Positions 17,653 to 27,066 are shown, counted from the first letter of the stretch. The stretch is DNA of 64,000 bases from Crossiella sp. S99.2 (GCF_023094165.1 NZ_JALMDK010000002.1:571541-635540); one strand, 5' to 3'. The notes: generated by a model from the sequence alone, not told the origin. A program made the numbers and translations.

Positions 17653-18690
17653 TCACACGTGCCCGGCCGGCCAGGACGGCACCACGCGGAACCCGTCGGT
17701 GGCCGCGGTGAAGACGTAGGTCCAGCACACCGTGCCGTCGGCCAGGGTGATCCGGATCCGCCGGTATTCCGCGCCCTCGTACTCATCCAGCACCGGCAGC
17801 GCGGCCACCGGATCGGCCAGCGGCAGCAGCCACCCCGGCACCTCGCCGTCCGTACCGGCCAGCAGCCCCGGCCAGCCCTCGCCGGTGTCGTACAACGTGC
17901 CCGGCACACTCGCCCGCCGCGGCGTCCCGCTGACCCACGGCGCAGCCAGTGACCAGGCCGAACAGCCCGGCTGCAGGGTGCCGTAGACGAACACCCGGTC
18001 CGGCCACAGCCCTGGATCGGGCGCGCCGGTGATCTCGGTGACCGCCAGCCCGCAGTACCCCGGCACGCCGGTCAGCTCCCGCGCCGCGTCCTGGGACAGC
18101 TCCTGGCAGCGCACCGGGTGGCCGTCCACCAGCAGCGGTTCGCGCACCACCCCGCGGGCCACATAGGAGAGCACCCCGTCCAGGTGCGCGCCGGTGCCCA
18201 GGGTCACCCGGCCGGTGTGCACCCTGGCCAGCCGGTAGCGCTCGCCGCGCCCCTCCACCACGTCCAGCACCCGCAGCTGCGCGGGCGTGGCCAGCCACAC
18301 CGCGTGCGTCTCGGTCACCCCCGGCGCGGCGGCCAGGGTGGCCGGGCGGGCGCCGTCACGCAGCCGGAATCCGCTGGCCCACACCGCGGCCAGGTCCGCG
18401 CAGTGCGCCCGCAGCACCACCACCGCGCCGGGCAGCCCCAGGTTCTGTCGCAGCCAGGTGATCTTGGACGGATTCCGGTTGGAGCCGTAGGTCAGCACCG
18501 GGATCCGTCCGGACAGCGGCACCTCACCGTGCTGGACCAGCCATTCGTCCAGGTCAACCCCGTCCGGCTCGACCACCGCGCCGGAGCTGGTCTCACGCAG
18601 CGGCCAGGCGAGGCCGTCGGCGTGCAGGTAGGAGCTGGGCGGCACCGCGCCCGGGTACGGGTCGGCGGGGAAGTCCTCGTCGCGGTACAC
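17653..18690 (-). CDS. Gamma-glutamylcyclotransferase-like (AIG2) protein
   Basis: 345 aa from GTG 18690 (GGAG upstream). Two related halves are visible. The N-terminal half carries PVLTYGSNRNPSK, and the C-terminal half carries RVFVYGTLQPG, both variants of the YGSL/YGTL substrate loop of the GGCT/AIG2 fold; the second half has an acidic residue in the expected place (LDEYEGAEYRRI). It may therefore be a tandem duplicated GGCT fold. Enzymatic substrate unknown. It precedes the DUF4232 lipoprotein by 52 bp on the same strand. Confidence 0.75.
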   Translation of the reverse strand: MYRDEDFPADPYPGAVPPSSYLHADGLAWPLRETSSGAVVEPDGVDLDEWLVQHGEVPLSGRIPVLTYGSNRNPSKITWLRQNLGLPGAVVVLRAHCADLAAVWASGFRLRDGARPATLAAAPGVTETHAVWLATPAQLRVLDVVEGRGERYRLARVHTGRVTLGTGAHLDGVLSYVARGVVREPLLVDGHPVRCQELSQDAARELTGVPGYCGLAVTEITGAPDPGLWPDRVFVYGTLQPGCSAWSLAAPWVSGTPRRASVPGTLYDTGEGWPGLLAGTDGEVPGWLLPLADPVAALPVLDEYEGAEYRRIRITLADGTVCWTYVFTAATDGFRVVPSWPAGHV

Positions 18691-19088
18691 GGCTCCAGCC
18701 AACCATCGACTTTCGTCAGCGCGCCGCTCGACCTCCGGGCGTACTCGCGCGCCGGGCCCGCGAATAACGTTCCCGGTGTTCAAACCCCCACTGCGCAAGC
18801 TCCGGCGGATGGCCCCGCCCGGACCGCCGGAGCCGGGGGTGCTGACCAGGCGGGCGTCCATCGGCATGGGGGAGAGATGGGCGCCCGCCTCCTTTTTGAA
18901 CGCCGCCGCCGCACCGGCCGCCGCCGCGCGCGTTCGTCCAGCTGGCCCAAACGATTGCGCCGACCAGGCCAGTTTGCGCCGCAATAGACAGGAAACTTAC
19001 CTAACAGCCTTGACGCCCGAGGTGGCCTGGGTCACCCTCGGATCCCCCTGCCGCTTCTCCCGATCCGCTAGTCGAGAGGACGCGAACA
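18691..19088. other. Upstream region of the GH8 gene
   Basis: 398 bp between divergent genes. I see no convincing gene. Notable content is AGGAAACTTACCT at 18990-19002, an imperfect inverted repeat. Similar GGAAA/TTTCC palindromes sit upstream of secreted glycoside hydrolases in other actinomycetes as I recall. It may be the control site for the GH8 gene. Confidence 0.3.
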
Positions 19089-20708
19089 ATGAACGGCTCA
19101 CCTCGGCTGATCACCGGTGTCGTGGTCACGACACTGCTCGCCGGTCTCTGCGTCGGCGCGGGCACCGCCTCCGCAGCCACCAACCTCGCGCTCGGTGCAA
19201 ACGTCAGCACGTCCTCCGCGGAGGACGCCTCGCTGGCCGGTCCCGCGGCGGTGGACGGGAACACCGGCACCCGGTGGGCCAGCGCCGAGGGCGCCGATCC
19301 ACAGTGGATCCAGCTGGATCTGCGTGCTGCCAAGGACATCCGGCAGATCCGGCTCAACTGGGAGGCCGCCTACGCCAAGGCGTACCGGCTGGAAGCCTCC
19401 GACGACGGCAACACCTGGCGTGCCCTGCACAGCACCAGCGCGGGCGACGGCGGCCTGGACGAGATCAGCGTCAGCACCACCGCCCGGCACCTGCGGCTGA
19501 CCGGCACCCAGCGCGGCACCGCCTACGGCTACTCGCTGTGGGAGTTCGAGGTCTACGGCGTAGGCGGCCAGGAACCGCCGCCCGCCAACGGATATCTGCC
19601 CGGCACGCTGCGCCCCTCGGTCTCCCAGGCCGAGCAGGACCAGGTGCTGTCCCGCTACTACCAGCAGTGGAAGACCAACTTCCTCACCACCAGCTGCGGC
19701 GGCGGCCAGTGGGCGGTGCGCTCGGTGGACGCCGACCACGCCTTCGTCGGCGAGGGCCAGGGCTACGGGATGACCATCTCCGCGCTGATGGCCGATGTCG
19801 ACCCGCAGGCGCGCACGGTCTTCGACGGCATCCTGCGCTTCGTCAAGAACCACCCCTCGGTGATCGACCGCGACCTGCACGCGGCCGAGCAGAACCCGGA
19901 CTGCGTCAGCGTCAACGGCAGCGACTCGGCCACCGACGCGGACCTGGAGATCGCCTACGCGCTGCTGCTCGCCGACCGCCGGTGGGGCAGTGGCGGGGCC
20001 TACAACTACCGCCAGGAGGCGCTGCGGATCATCGCCGCGATCAAGCGCAGCGAGGTCCACTCCGGCAACAAGCTGCCGCTGGTGGCCGACTGGGCGAGTT
20101 CCGGCTCGCACAACAACGGCTCCCGCTCCTCGGACTGGATGCCCGGCCACTTCCGCGCCTTCGCCAAGGCCACCGGCGATTCCTTCTGGCACAGCGTGCG
20201 TGGCGCGACCGAGAACGCGGTCACCCGGTTGCAGCAGCAGTTCGCGCCGAACACCGGTCTGCTGCCCGACTTCGTGCAGGACACCCAGTCCGCGCTCCGG
20301 CCGGCCATCGGCAAGTTCCTGGAGAACGAGGTGACCGACGGCAAGTACAGCTGGAACGCCTGCCGCGACCCGTGGCGGCTGGGCGTGGACGCGATCACCG
20401 TCTCCGGCAGCGCGGCCCAGGCCCAGGTGCGCAAGATGAACGCCTGGATCAAGCAGGCCACCGGCGGTGACCCGAACCGCATCGCCAAGGGCTACGACCT
20501 CAACGGCACGGTGGTGGAGAGCGGCAGTTCGGCGGCTTTCTTCGCCCCGTTCGCGGTGGCCGCGATGGCCGATCCGGGCAGCCAGGCCTGGCTGGACCGG
20601 TTGTGGGCCAAGCTCGCCAGCACCTCGCTCAGCAGCACCGACTACTACGCCAGCAGCATCCAGGTCCAGGTGCTGCTCGTGCTCGCCGGACGGTACGTGG
20701 CGGCATGA
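19089..20708 (+). CDS. Secreted glycoside hydrolase family 8 with F5/8C-type carbohydrate-binding domain
   Basis: 539 aa. Signal peptide 1-30 (cleavage after ASAA). A discoidin/CBM32-like domain occupies about 31-157 (AAVDGNTGTRWASAEGADPQ, WIQLDL, YSLWEFEVYG). A short linker leads to the GH8 catalytic (alpha/alpha)6 barrel, about 170-539. E222 in VGEGQGYGM is the expected general acid, and D283/D285 in SATDADLEIA the conserved Asp pair. GH8 enzymes cleave beta-1,4 glucans, chitosan or xylan by inversion; the substrate here is undetermined. The next gene starts about 225 bp downstream. Confidence 0.92.
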   Translation: MNGSPRLITGVVVTTLLAGLCVGAGTASAATNLALGANVSTSSAEDASLAGPAAVDGNTGTRWASAEGADPQWIQLDLRAAKDIRQIRLNWEAAYAKAYRLEASDDGNTWRALHSTSAGDGGLDEISVSTTARHLRLTGTQRGTAYGYSLWEFEVYGVGGQEPPPANGYLPGTLRPSVSQAEQDQVLSRYYQQWKTNFLTTSCGGGQWAVRSVDADHAFVGEGQGYGMTISALMADVDPQARTVFDGILRFVKNHPSVIDRDLHAAEQNPDCVSVNGSDSATDADLEIAYALLLADRRWGSGGAYNYRQEALRIIAAIKRSEVHSGNKLPLVADWASSGSHNNGSRSSDWMPGHFRAFAKATGDSFWHSVRGATENAVTRLQQQFAPNTGLLPDFVQDTQSALRPAIGKFLENEVTDGKYSWNACRDPWRLGVDAITVSGSAAQAQVRKMNAWIKQATGGDPNRIAKGYDLNGTVVESGSSAAFFAPFAVAAMADPGSQAWLDRLWAKLASTSLSSTDYYASSIQVQVLLVLAGRYVAA

Positions 20709-20855
20709 CCGATTTCCGACAGAAGAGACGATCGGGGGTTGTTTAGACCAGGGCCGCAGACCACTCTTTCGGGTTGTTGGGAGCGGTCTCACGAACTGAT
20801 GTGAACCATCCGGGCACCGCGATCCGTACCAGGTACAGCAGGTCGCACCATGAAC

Positions 20856-20895
20856 GTGAGGGGTTGTCCGTCTGGCGGCGGGGGCAACCCCTCAC
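20856..20895. other. Long stem-loop upstream of the P450 gene
   Basis: GTGAGGGGTTG and CAACCCCTCAC are perfect 11-bp arms around an 18-base G-rich loop. It lies 148 bp after the GH8 gene and 38 bp before the P450 start. It could be the GH8 terminator or a leader structure of the P450 mRNA; there is no T-run. Confidence 0.5.
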
Positions 20896-20933
20896 CCCTT
20901 TCGAAGTCCGGGGGCGCCGGGTTTGATGGAACG

Positions 20934-22118
20934 GTGCCCCCGGACTACCCGCCGAGCCGGGTGAACCCGCTCGACCCACCACCGCGCTTCGCCCACCTGC
21001 GCGCGCACGAGCCGGTCTCGCTGGTGCGCACCCCGCACGGCGAGACGGTCTGGCTGGTCACCCGGCACGCCGACGCCCGGTTCGTACTCGGCGATCCGCG
21101 CTTCTCCAGCGACCCGGCCAATCCGGGCTTCCCACAGATCCGGCCCGCGCCGGAAGGCCCGCGGATGCCCGGCATATTCCTCTCGATGGATCCGCCGGAA
21201 CACGGCCGGTTCCGCCGGATGCTCACCGGCGAGTTCACCGTGCGCCGGATGGCCGCGCTGCGCCCCGGCATCCAGGCCGTGGTCCGGGACTGCCTGGCCG
21301 GGCTGCTCGGCCAGGGCCCGCCCGCCGACCTGATGGCTTGCTTCGCCCGGCCGCTGCCCGCGCTGGTCATCTGCGATCTGCTCGGCGTGCCCTTCGCCGA
21401 CCGCGAGTTCTTCGCCAGTCGCAGCGAGATCCAGCTGGACCGCTCCCGGCCGGGGCACGAGGTCACCGCGGCCATGGCCGAGCTGTGGGACTACCTGGAC
21501 GGCCTGGTCGCGGGCAAGCTCGCCGCCCCGGGCGCGGACCTGATCAGCAGGCTGGCCGTGCAGCGGGTGCGCACCGGCGAGCTGACCAAGGACGACCTGG
21601 TCGGGATGAGCAGGCTGCTGCTGGTCGCCGGGCACGAGACCACCGCCAACATGATCGGCATCGGCATGCTGCTCCTGCTGCGGCACCCCGCGCTGTGGGC
21701 GGAGCTGCGCGCCGATCCGGGGCTGCTGCCCGCCGCGGTGGAGGAGCTGCTGCGGCACGCCACCGTGGTGCAGCAGGGCGTGGTGCGCGCGGTGCTGGCC
21801 GAGGTGGACCTCGGCGGCGTGCGGCTGGCCCGCGGCGACGGCGTGATCGTCTCGCTGTCCTCGGCCAACCGGGACGCCGCGGTCTACCCGGAACCGGACG
21901 AACTCGACCTCCATCGGCGCGCCGCCCCGCACCTGGCCTTCGGGCACGGGGTGCACCAGTGCCTCGGGCAGTTGCTGGCCAGGGCCGAGCTGACCGAGGC
22001 CGTGCGCGCTCTGTTGCCAGTTCCCGGATTGCGACTGGCCATTGCCCCCGATCAGGTGAAGTTCAGGCACGAGATGGCGGTTTACGGCGTGCGGGAGCTG
22101 CCGGTTGAGTGGCACTGA
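20934..22118 (+). CDS. Cytochrome P450
   Basis: 394 aa from GTG 20934; the longer frame from 20850 would start inside the hairpin. P450 signatures: I-helix AGHETT, K-helix ExxR (EELLR), and heme-binding loop FGHGVHQCLG with the thiolate ligand C343. The size is normal for actinobacterial class I P450s, which take electrons from ferredoxin; no ferredoxin gene is adjacent. It is followed 16 bp later by a small unknown gene, so the two are probably cotranscribed. Substrate unknown. Confidence 0.93.
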   Translation: MPPDYPPSRVNPLDPPPRFAHLRAHEPVSLVRTPHGETVWLVTRHADARFVLGDPRFSSDPANPGFPQIRPAPEGPRMPGIFLSMDPPEHGRFRRMLTGEFTVRRMAALRPGIQAVVRDCLAGLLGQGPPADLMACFARPLPALVICDLLGVPFADREFFASRSEIQLDRSRPGHEVTAAMAELWDYLDGLVAGKLAAPGADLISRLAVQRVRTGELTKDDLVGMSRLLLVAGHETTANMIGIGMLLLLRHPALWAELRADPGLLPAAVEELLRHATVVQQGVVRAVLAEVDLGGVRLARGDGVIVSLSSANRDAAVYPEPDELDLHRRAAPHLAFGHGVHQCLGQLLARAELTEAVRALLPVPGLRLAIAPDQVKFRHEMAVYGVRELPVEWH

Positions 22119-22134
22119 TAATCGGGAGGACGAG

Positions 22135-22563
22135 ATGACGACGCCCCAGCGCGCCCACCGGCGCTTGGTGCAACGCACCTACGGCAGCCTCGCCGATCCC
22201 GCTGATGCCGCGCGGACCTGGGCTGACCTGGCCGGACTGGTGCGTGGTGCGGGCACTTTCGACCCGAGTTGCACCACCTTCGTGGCCGCCTTCGACGCCG
22301 AGATGCCCGCCGGCGGCGAGGCTGCCTACCGGCACCTGCTGCTGATGGCCGAGGAGGACTGCCGCCGGGATGCCTCCGAGGACCCGGTCCCGCCGCGGCG
22401 CACCGGGGTGGACTTCGTGATCACCGTGGCTGATCAGCGCTTCTTCGTCAGCCTGCTCGCGCTGGCCGCGCCCGCGCTCTCCTTCACCCCGTGCGCGCAG
22501 TTCGCCAGGGGCACTGCCATCCCGGCGCCGCGCTGCGCGGAAACCCCCGTGCTCTGGGACTGA
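22135..22563 (+). CDS. Uncharacterised protein downstream of the P450
   Basis: 142 aa from ATG 22135, with GGGAGGA 7 bases upstream. Predicted soluble alpha/beta, Ala-rich, with a C-terminal part (VDFVITVADQRFFVSLLALA then PCAQFARG) weakly reminiscent of YqcI/YcgG-type proteins. Not recognised with confidence. The 16-bp gap to the P450 suggests a shared transcript and a related substrate. Confidence 0.65.
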   Translation: MTTPQRAHRRLVQRTYGSLADPADAARTWADLAGLVRGAGTFDPSCTTFVAAFDAEMPAGGEAAYRHLLLMAEEDCRRDASEDPVPPRRTGVDFVITVADQRFFVSLLALAAPALSFTPCAQFARGTAIPAPRCAETPVLWD

Positions 22564-22590
22564 TCTCCCGAGCTTGCGCTCTTCCGGGTC

Positions 22591-23070
22591 TCAGCCCGAT
22601 TCCGCGGTCCGCGGTTCGGGCAGCCATTCGCCGGTGTGCCGGGGCGGGTTGAGCACTCGCCCGAGGTCGGTCCGGTCCAGGTCCACGCTGTGCGCGGCCA
22701 CCGCGGCCCACAGCAGCGCCTCCCGGCGGCGGGTGATGCCGACCAGCACGATCACCAGCACGAGCAGTGCGCCGACCGCGCAACCACTGGCCAGGAACCG
22801 CGGCACGTTGAAACTGTGCAACGTCACCGAGACCGCTACCAGCGTGAATCCCACCAGCGCGGTATAGACCAAAAGCGAGGAGCGGCGGTCGAAGGCGCGG
22901 AATTCGACGCTGCGCTCGCGCAGTGAGGCCAGCAACAAACGTTGGTCACGTAGCGACATGTGCATATATTCGGCAATACGTTCCTCAATCGGGTTCAGCT
23001 CGCCTGCCCGATGGGGGTGAGTGCTGGCCGAATGCGCGGCGGGCGACGGAAAGGTCGCCGGGGTGCTCAT
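22591..23070 (-). CDS. Two-TM membrane protein, unknown function
   Basis: 159 aa. A soluble N-terminal helix region (about 25-62, including RIAEYMHMSLRDQRLLLASL) is followed by two membrane helices (about 65-84 and 92-112) and a short cytoplasmic tail. Family not recognised. It converges on the P450 operon and is divergent from the DUF5753 regulator. Confidence 0.65.
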   Translation of the reverse strand: MSTPATFPSPAAHSASTHPHRAGELNPIEERIAEYMHMSLRDQRLLLASLRERSVEFRAFDRRSSLLVYTALVGFTLVAVSVTLHSFNVPRFLASGCAVGALLVLVIVLVGITRRREALLWAAVAAHSVDLDRTDLGRVLNPPRHTGEWLPEPRTAESG

Positions 23071-23239
23071 GGGCCTGGTCCCTTCCTGCTACCTCGCCGG
23101 GGTCACTCGAATGAGTGAGGCAGGGTGACCTGTACCGTGCAGCCACCCAAACTTATCGCACAGTAAAACAGAATGTTCCATTTTTCACATCCCTCGATGG
23201 TGTAACTGTGCGTGCCGGAGGTTGACGAGGAGGCCCCTC

Positions 23240-24088
23240 ATGGCCGAGAGCCCCACGGTGCGCCGCAGGCATGTCGGCGCGGAACTGCGCCGGTTGCGTG
23301 AGTCCGCGGGCGTGGACCGGGAGAGCGCGGCCGAGCTGCTCGCCTGCTCGCTGTCCAAGATCACCAAGATCGAACTGGGCAACGTCGCGGTGAAGCGGGC
23401 CGAGCTGGAGCGGCTGCTGGAGCGCTATGCCGCACCCGCCGAACTGTCGGCGTCTTTGCTGGTCATCGCGGCCGAGGCGAAGAAACGCGGCTGGTGGTCG
23501 CGCTATGGCAAGGCGGTGCCGGACTGGTTCCGCACCTTCGTCGGCCTGGAGTCGGCCGCCTGCGAGATGCGGGTCTACGAGGCCGAGTTGATCACCGGCG
23601 TGCTGCAGACCGAGGCATACACCAGGGCGGTGATCGCCGCGGTCAGCCCGGAGCTGGCCGAGGAGCAGGTGGAACGGCTGGTGCGGGTGCGCGCGGAGCG
23701 GCAGGCCCGGCTGCTCAGTGGTGACCCTCAGCGACTGAACCTCATCATGAGCGAGGCCGCGGTCCGCCGGATGGTGGGCGGTCCGGCGATTATGCGAGAA
23801 CAACTCGCATTTCTGGTGGCGGTCCAGCGGCGACCCAACGTCACCATCCAGGTGCTGCCTTTCCGGTCCGGGGCGCACGCGGCCATCGGATTCACCTTCA
23901 CCATGCTCCGTTTTCCGGACGAACCAGCTCCTACGCTGGTGTATCTGGAGGATCTGACCTCGGCTGCCTATCTCGATGAAGCCGCGGATTTGGACGTGTA
24001 TAAGCTCGCGTTCGACCGCCTGCAAGCGTTGGCACTCGGCCCGGCCGAGTCTGTCGCGGTCATCGAACAGGCAGTAAGTGAATTCTGA
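23240..24088 (+). CDS. XRE-family regulator with DUF5753 domain
   Basis: 282 aa from ATG 23240 (GAGGAGG upstream). An N-terminal XRE helix-turn-helix (about 10-65: GAELRRLRESAGVDRESAAE then CSLSKITKIELG) is followed by the DUF5753 sensor-like domain (GLESAACEMRVYEAELITGV, QVLPFRSGAHAA, VYLEDLTSAAYLD). Such proteins occur in large numbers in actinomycetes and pair with DUF397 small proteins, as here 16 bp downstream. They are linked to development and antibiotic production (for example WhiJ-type pairs). Confidence 0.93.
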   Translation: MAESPTVRRRHVGAELRRLRESAGVDRESAAELLACSLSKITKIELGNVAVKRAELERLLERYAAPAELSASLLVIAAEAKKRGWWSRYGKAVPDWFRTFVGLESAACEMRVYEAELITGVLQTEAYTRAVIAAVSPELAEEQVERLVRVRAERQARLLSGDPQRLNLIMSEAAVRRMVGGPAIMREQLAFLVAVQRRPNVTIQVLPFRSGAHAAIGFTFTMLRFPDEPAPTLVYLEDLTSAAYLDEAADLDVYKLAFDRLQALALGPAESVAVIEQAVSEF

Positions 24089-24104
24089 GTAAATAGGGGT
24101 CAGT

Positions 24105-24314
24105 ATGTTGTCCTCCGACCTTTTCCATGCCACCTGGCGCACCTCCAGTCGCAGTAGTGGCAATGGCGGCCAGTGCGTGGAGGTCGCTGTCGTTCCGGAC
24201 GTCGTCGGCGTGCGGGACTCCAAGAACGCCAGTGGTCCCGCCCTGGTGTTCACCCCCGGCGCGTGGGGCACCTTCCAGTCGACACTGCTGGCCGGGTCCT
24301 TCGACCTGGTCTAG
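24105..24314 (+). CDS. DUF397 small protein
   Basis: 69 aa with the DUF397 signatures WRTSSRSSGNGGQCVEVA (residues 11-28) and GVRDSKN (35-41). Partner of the DUF5753/XRE regulator immediately upstream. In studied pairs the small protein antagonises or modulates the regulator. Confidence 0.92.
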   Translation: MLSSDLFHATWRTSSRSSGNGGQCVEVAVVPDVVGVRDSKNASGPALVFTPGAWGTFQSTLLAGSFDLV

Positions 24315-24329
24315 TCGCAGCCGGCGGGC

Positions 24330-24358
24330 GAGGGCGGTCGACACGGTCGGCCGCCCTC
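24330..24358. terminator. Hairpin after the DUF397 gene
   Basis: GAGGGCGG and CCGCCCTC arms around a 13-base loop, 16 bp after the DUF397 stop; T-poor tail. A plausible terminator for the regulator pair before the GH97 gene. Confidence 0.5.
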
Positions 24359-24453
24359 CCTTCATACGAAGGCTGAAAACGTATACAGGAGTACTTCACG
24401 CGACCGGGTTGACTCGGAGTGCCTGCCGCCAGGTATCTGGGAGGGAACGCACG

Positions 24454-26331
24454 ATGAGACGACAATCGCCGCCTCGCCGCGGCGCCAGGGTCGCGCTGGT
24501 CTGTGTGCTGGCCGGTAGCGCGGTCACGCTCAGCCTGCCCGCGATCGGCAGTGCGGGCACCGCGACGAACTGGCAGCTCACCGCGCCCGGCGCCCGCTCC
24601 GTGCCAGGCGCGGCCGCGGCCCCGTCGGCCGAGCTGGACCTGGGCGCGGACGGCAGGCTGAAGCTGACCGTGCGCCGGGGTGCGACCACCGTGCTGGAAC
24701 CGTCCGCGCTGGGGGTGGAGACCGCGCACGCGGACTTCACCAGCGGCCTGCGGTTCACCGGCCTCAGCCAGCGCGCGGTGCAGGAGAAGTACACCACCAG
24801 CGTGGGCAAGCGCCGCGAGCACAGCACGGACGCGGCCGAGACCACCTTGCGCTTCACCAAGGACGGCCAGCGGATCGACGTGGTGGTCCGGGTTTCCGCC
24901 GACGGCGTGGCCTACCGCTACGTGCTCGCCGGGCCGAAGTGGGTGACCGTGGTCGGGGAGGCATCGGAGTTCGCCGTGCCCGCCGCCGCGGACTCCTTCC
25001 TGCTGCCCTTCGACAACGGGCGCGGGGACTACGAGTCGGCGCACAAGCACAGCAGCGTGGCCCAGGCCGAGGCCACCGAGTACGGCTACCCCTCGCTGTT
25101 CAAGGTCGGCGACAGCTGGCTGCTGCTGGCCGAGTCCGATGTGGACGGTCGCTACGGCGGCTCGCGGGTGCGGCTGGACCCGGCCGACCGGCGCTTCAAG
25201 CTGGTGCTGCCGGATCCGGCCGAGGTGAGCAACGGCCCGCTGGCCACACCCTGGCGGACCATGGTGGTCGGCGATCTGGCCACGGTGACCGAAAGCGACC
25301 TGATCACCGATCTGGCCCCGCCGTCCAAGATCGCGGACACCTCCTGGATCAAGCCCGGCGTCGCGGCCTGGTCCTGGTGGGCGCTGGGCACCGGCGATCT
25401 GAACCTGCAGAAGCGCTACGTGGACTACGCGAGCAAGCAGGGCTGGGAGTACAACCTGGTCGACTCGGGCTGGGCGGACGCCTGGATCCCGGACTTGGTC
25501 GCCTATTCCAAGGCGCGCAACGTGGACACCTGGCTGTGGGTGCGCTGGCAGACCATCGACACCCCCAGCGAGCTGGAACGGCTGTTCAAGCGGTACCAGG
25601 ACTGGGGCGTGGTCGGCCTGAAGATCGACTTCGTCGAGTCCGACGGCCAGGACCGGATGCGCTGGTACGATCTGGTCTTCGCGGCCGCGGCCAAGTACAA
25701 GCTGATGCTCAACTTCCACGGGGCGCCGATCCCGCGGGGCACCGAGCGCACCTGGCCGCACGTGATGACGGTGGAGGCGGTCAAGGGCGCGGAGGGCACC
25801 AAACCGCGGCCGGGACGCGAGCCGTTCCCGATCGAGCACTACCTGACCCTGCCGTTCACCCGGAACCTGACCGGCTCGATGGACTTCACCCCGGTGACCT
25901 TCAGCGGGGTGCGGCCCAACTCCGACGCCGGTGAGCTGGCCCTGTCCGTGGTCTTCGAGTCCGGCGTGCAGCACTTCGCGGACAGCCCGGAGAACTACGC
26001 CAAGCAACCCCTGGCCGAGGAGCTGCTGCGCTCGGTCCCGGCGGCCTGGGACGAGACCAAGCTGGTCGACGGCGACCCGGGCAAGCACGCGGTGTTCGCC
26101 CGGCGCGCCGGCGGCGAGTGGTACGTGGGCGCGGCGCTGGCCGGAGAGGGTCGCAACGTGGACGCGGCGCTGTCCTTCCTGCCCGCGGGCGAGTGGACGG
26201 CCGAGATCTACGGCGACGGCCCCGAAGGCAAGATCGCCCGCACCAGCCAGCGGGTGAGTCGGGACAGCACCCTGTCGGTGCCGGTGGCCAAGAACGGGGG
26301 CTACGTCGTCCGGCTGCGCCCGGCGAGCTGA
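24454..26331 (+). CDS. Secreted glycoside hydrolase family 97
   Basis: 625 aa from ATG 24454 (GGGAGGGA upstream). Signal peptide about 1-34 with an N-terminal MRRQSPPRRGAR. An N-terminal beta-supersandwich (about 38-290) precedes a (beta/alpha)8 barrel with the GH97 markers GVAAWSWWALG, YNLVDSGW, LKIDFVES and MTVEAVKGAEG. A C-terminal beta domain follows. GH97 includes inverting alpha-glucosidases and retaining alpha-galactosidases; the acidic residues near KIDF and VEAVKGAE are the candidates for catalysis, and I cannot assign the subtype. Monocistronic, flanked by hairpins. Confidence 0.9.
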   Translation: MRRQSPPRRGARVALVCVLAGSAVTLSLPAIGSAGTATNWQLTAPGARSVPGAAAAPSAELDLGADGRLKLTVRRGATTVLEPSALGVETAHADFTSGLRFTGLSQRAVQEKYTTSVGKRREHSTDAAETTLRFTKDGQRIDVVVRVSADGVAYRYVLAGPKWVTVVGEASEFAVPAAADSFLLPFDNGRGDYESAHKHSSVAQAEATEYGYPSLFKVGDSWLLLAESDVDGRYGGSRVRLDPADRRFKLVLPDPAEVSNGPLATPWRTMVVGDLATVTESDLITDLAPPSKIADTSWIKPGVAAWSWWALGTGDLNLQKRYVDYASKQGWEYNLVDSGWADAWIPDLVAYSKARNVDTWLWVRWQTIDTPSELERLFKRYQDWGVVGLKIDFVESDGQDRMRWYDLVFAAAAKYKLMLNFHGAPIPRGTERTWPHVMTVEAVKGAEGTKPRPGREPFPIEHYLTLPFTRNLTGSMDFTPVTFSGVRPNSDAGELALSVVFESGVQHFADSPENYAKQPLAEELLRSVPAAWDETKLVDGDPGKHAVFARRAGGEWYVGAALAGEGRNVDAALSFLPAGEWTAEIYGDGPEGKIARTSQRVSRDSTLSVPVAKNGGYVVRLRPAS

Positions 26332-26401
26332 CCGCCGGATTTCCCGAAGACAGTTCGCGTTACCGCCGTTCGGTGCTACCGACCGGTAAACCTCGCGGTC
26401 A

Positions 26402-26451
26402 CGCTGTCGTCACGCGCCTGCACTGCACTTGCCGGGCGCGTGACGACAGCG
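26402..26451. terminator. Strong hairpin between GH97 and the phosphatase
   Basis: Perfect 16-bp arms (CGCTGTCGTCACGCGC at 26402-26417 and its complement at 26436-26451) around an 18-base loop, 70 bp after the GH97 stop and 21 bp before the phosphatase start. Most likely a terminator; it would also sit in the phosphatase leader. Confidence 0.6.
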
Positions 26452-26472
26452 CGCTGACTGCGAGGAGGCGAC

Positions 26473-27066
26473 ATGCGGGTTCTGCGATCCGCCCTGGTCG
26501 GGATGATCACGGTGGCGGCCCTGGGCCTGGGCGCGCCCGCGGCGCTGGCCGCCCCCACTGCCCCGGCCCGGGTCGCGGCGGACAAGCCCCCGTACGAGAC
26601 CTGGATCCGGGACGTCACCGCGGTGACCACCCAGCTCAGCGCCTACCTCGACAGCAGGCTGCCCGGCGGCGGCAAGAAGGCCGTGGTCTTCGACATCGAC
26701 AACACCACGCTGGAGACCGCCTACAACTTCGGCATCCCCACCCCGGCCATCCCGCCGGTGCTGGCCGCGGCCAAGCGGGCCAGGCAACAGGGCGCGTCGA
26801 TCTTCTTCGTCACCAACCGCCCATACCTGCTGGGCCTGCCCACCGAGGACAACCTCAAGCGGGTCGGCTACGCCGTGGACGGCCTGTACCTGCGCCCCTG
26901 GTTCAACTTCGACCCGACCGAGAAGGTCAAGACCGACGCCCGCATCGCCATCGAGAAGCAGGGCTACACCATCGTCGCCAACGTCGGCAACAACACCTGG
27001 GACCTGACAGGCGGCCACGCCGAACGCACCTTCAAACTCCCGGACTACAACGGCGCCCTGGACTGA
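26473..27066 (+). CDS. Secreted HAD-family (class B-like) acid phosphatase
   Basis: 197 aa. Signal peptide about 1-27 (MRVLRSALVGMITVAALGLG, cleavage after ALAA). HAD motif I is VVFDIDNTTLE with nucleophile D74 and acid D76; motif II is FVTNRP; a motif-III lysine is in the EKVKTDAR region; NVGNNTWDL is the motif-IV equivalent. The length fits subfamily IIIB extracellular phosphatases that release phosphate from organic esters. GAGGAGG precedes the ATG. Confidence 0.9.
   Translation: MRVLRSALVGMITVAALGLGAPAALAAPTAPARVAADKPPYETWIRDVTAVTTQLSAYLDSRLPGGGKKAVVFDIDNTTLETAYNFGIPTPAIPPVLAAAKRARQQGASIFFVTNRPYLLGLPTEDNLKRVGYAVDGLYLRPWFNFDPTEKVKTDARIAIEKQGYTIVANVGNNTWDLTGGHAERTFKLPDYNGALD

Noticed and set aside
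18989..19007. Iron box (DmdR/IdeR type) upstream of GH8
   Set aside because: TTAGGTAAG is only one half of TTAGGTTAGGCTAACCTAA and the gene is a glycosidase.
18776..20470. A 564-codon frame across the GH8 gene
   Set aside because: It is frame-shifted relative to the GH8 coding frame, which has a signal peptide and catalytic motifs.
20735..20760. A DasR-type operator after the GH8 gene
   Set aside because: Only the half-site TTTAGACCAGG is present; the other half does not match.
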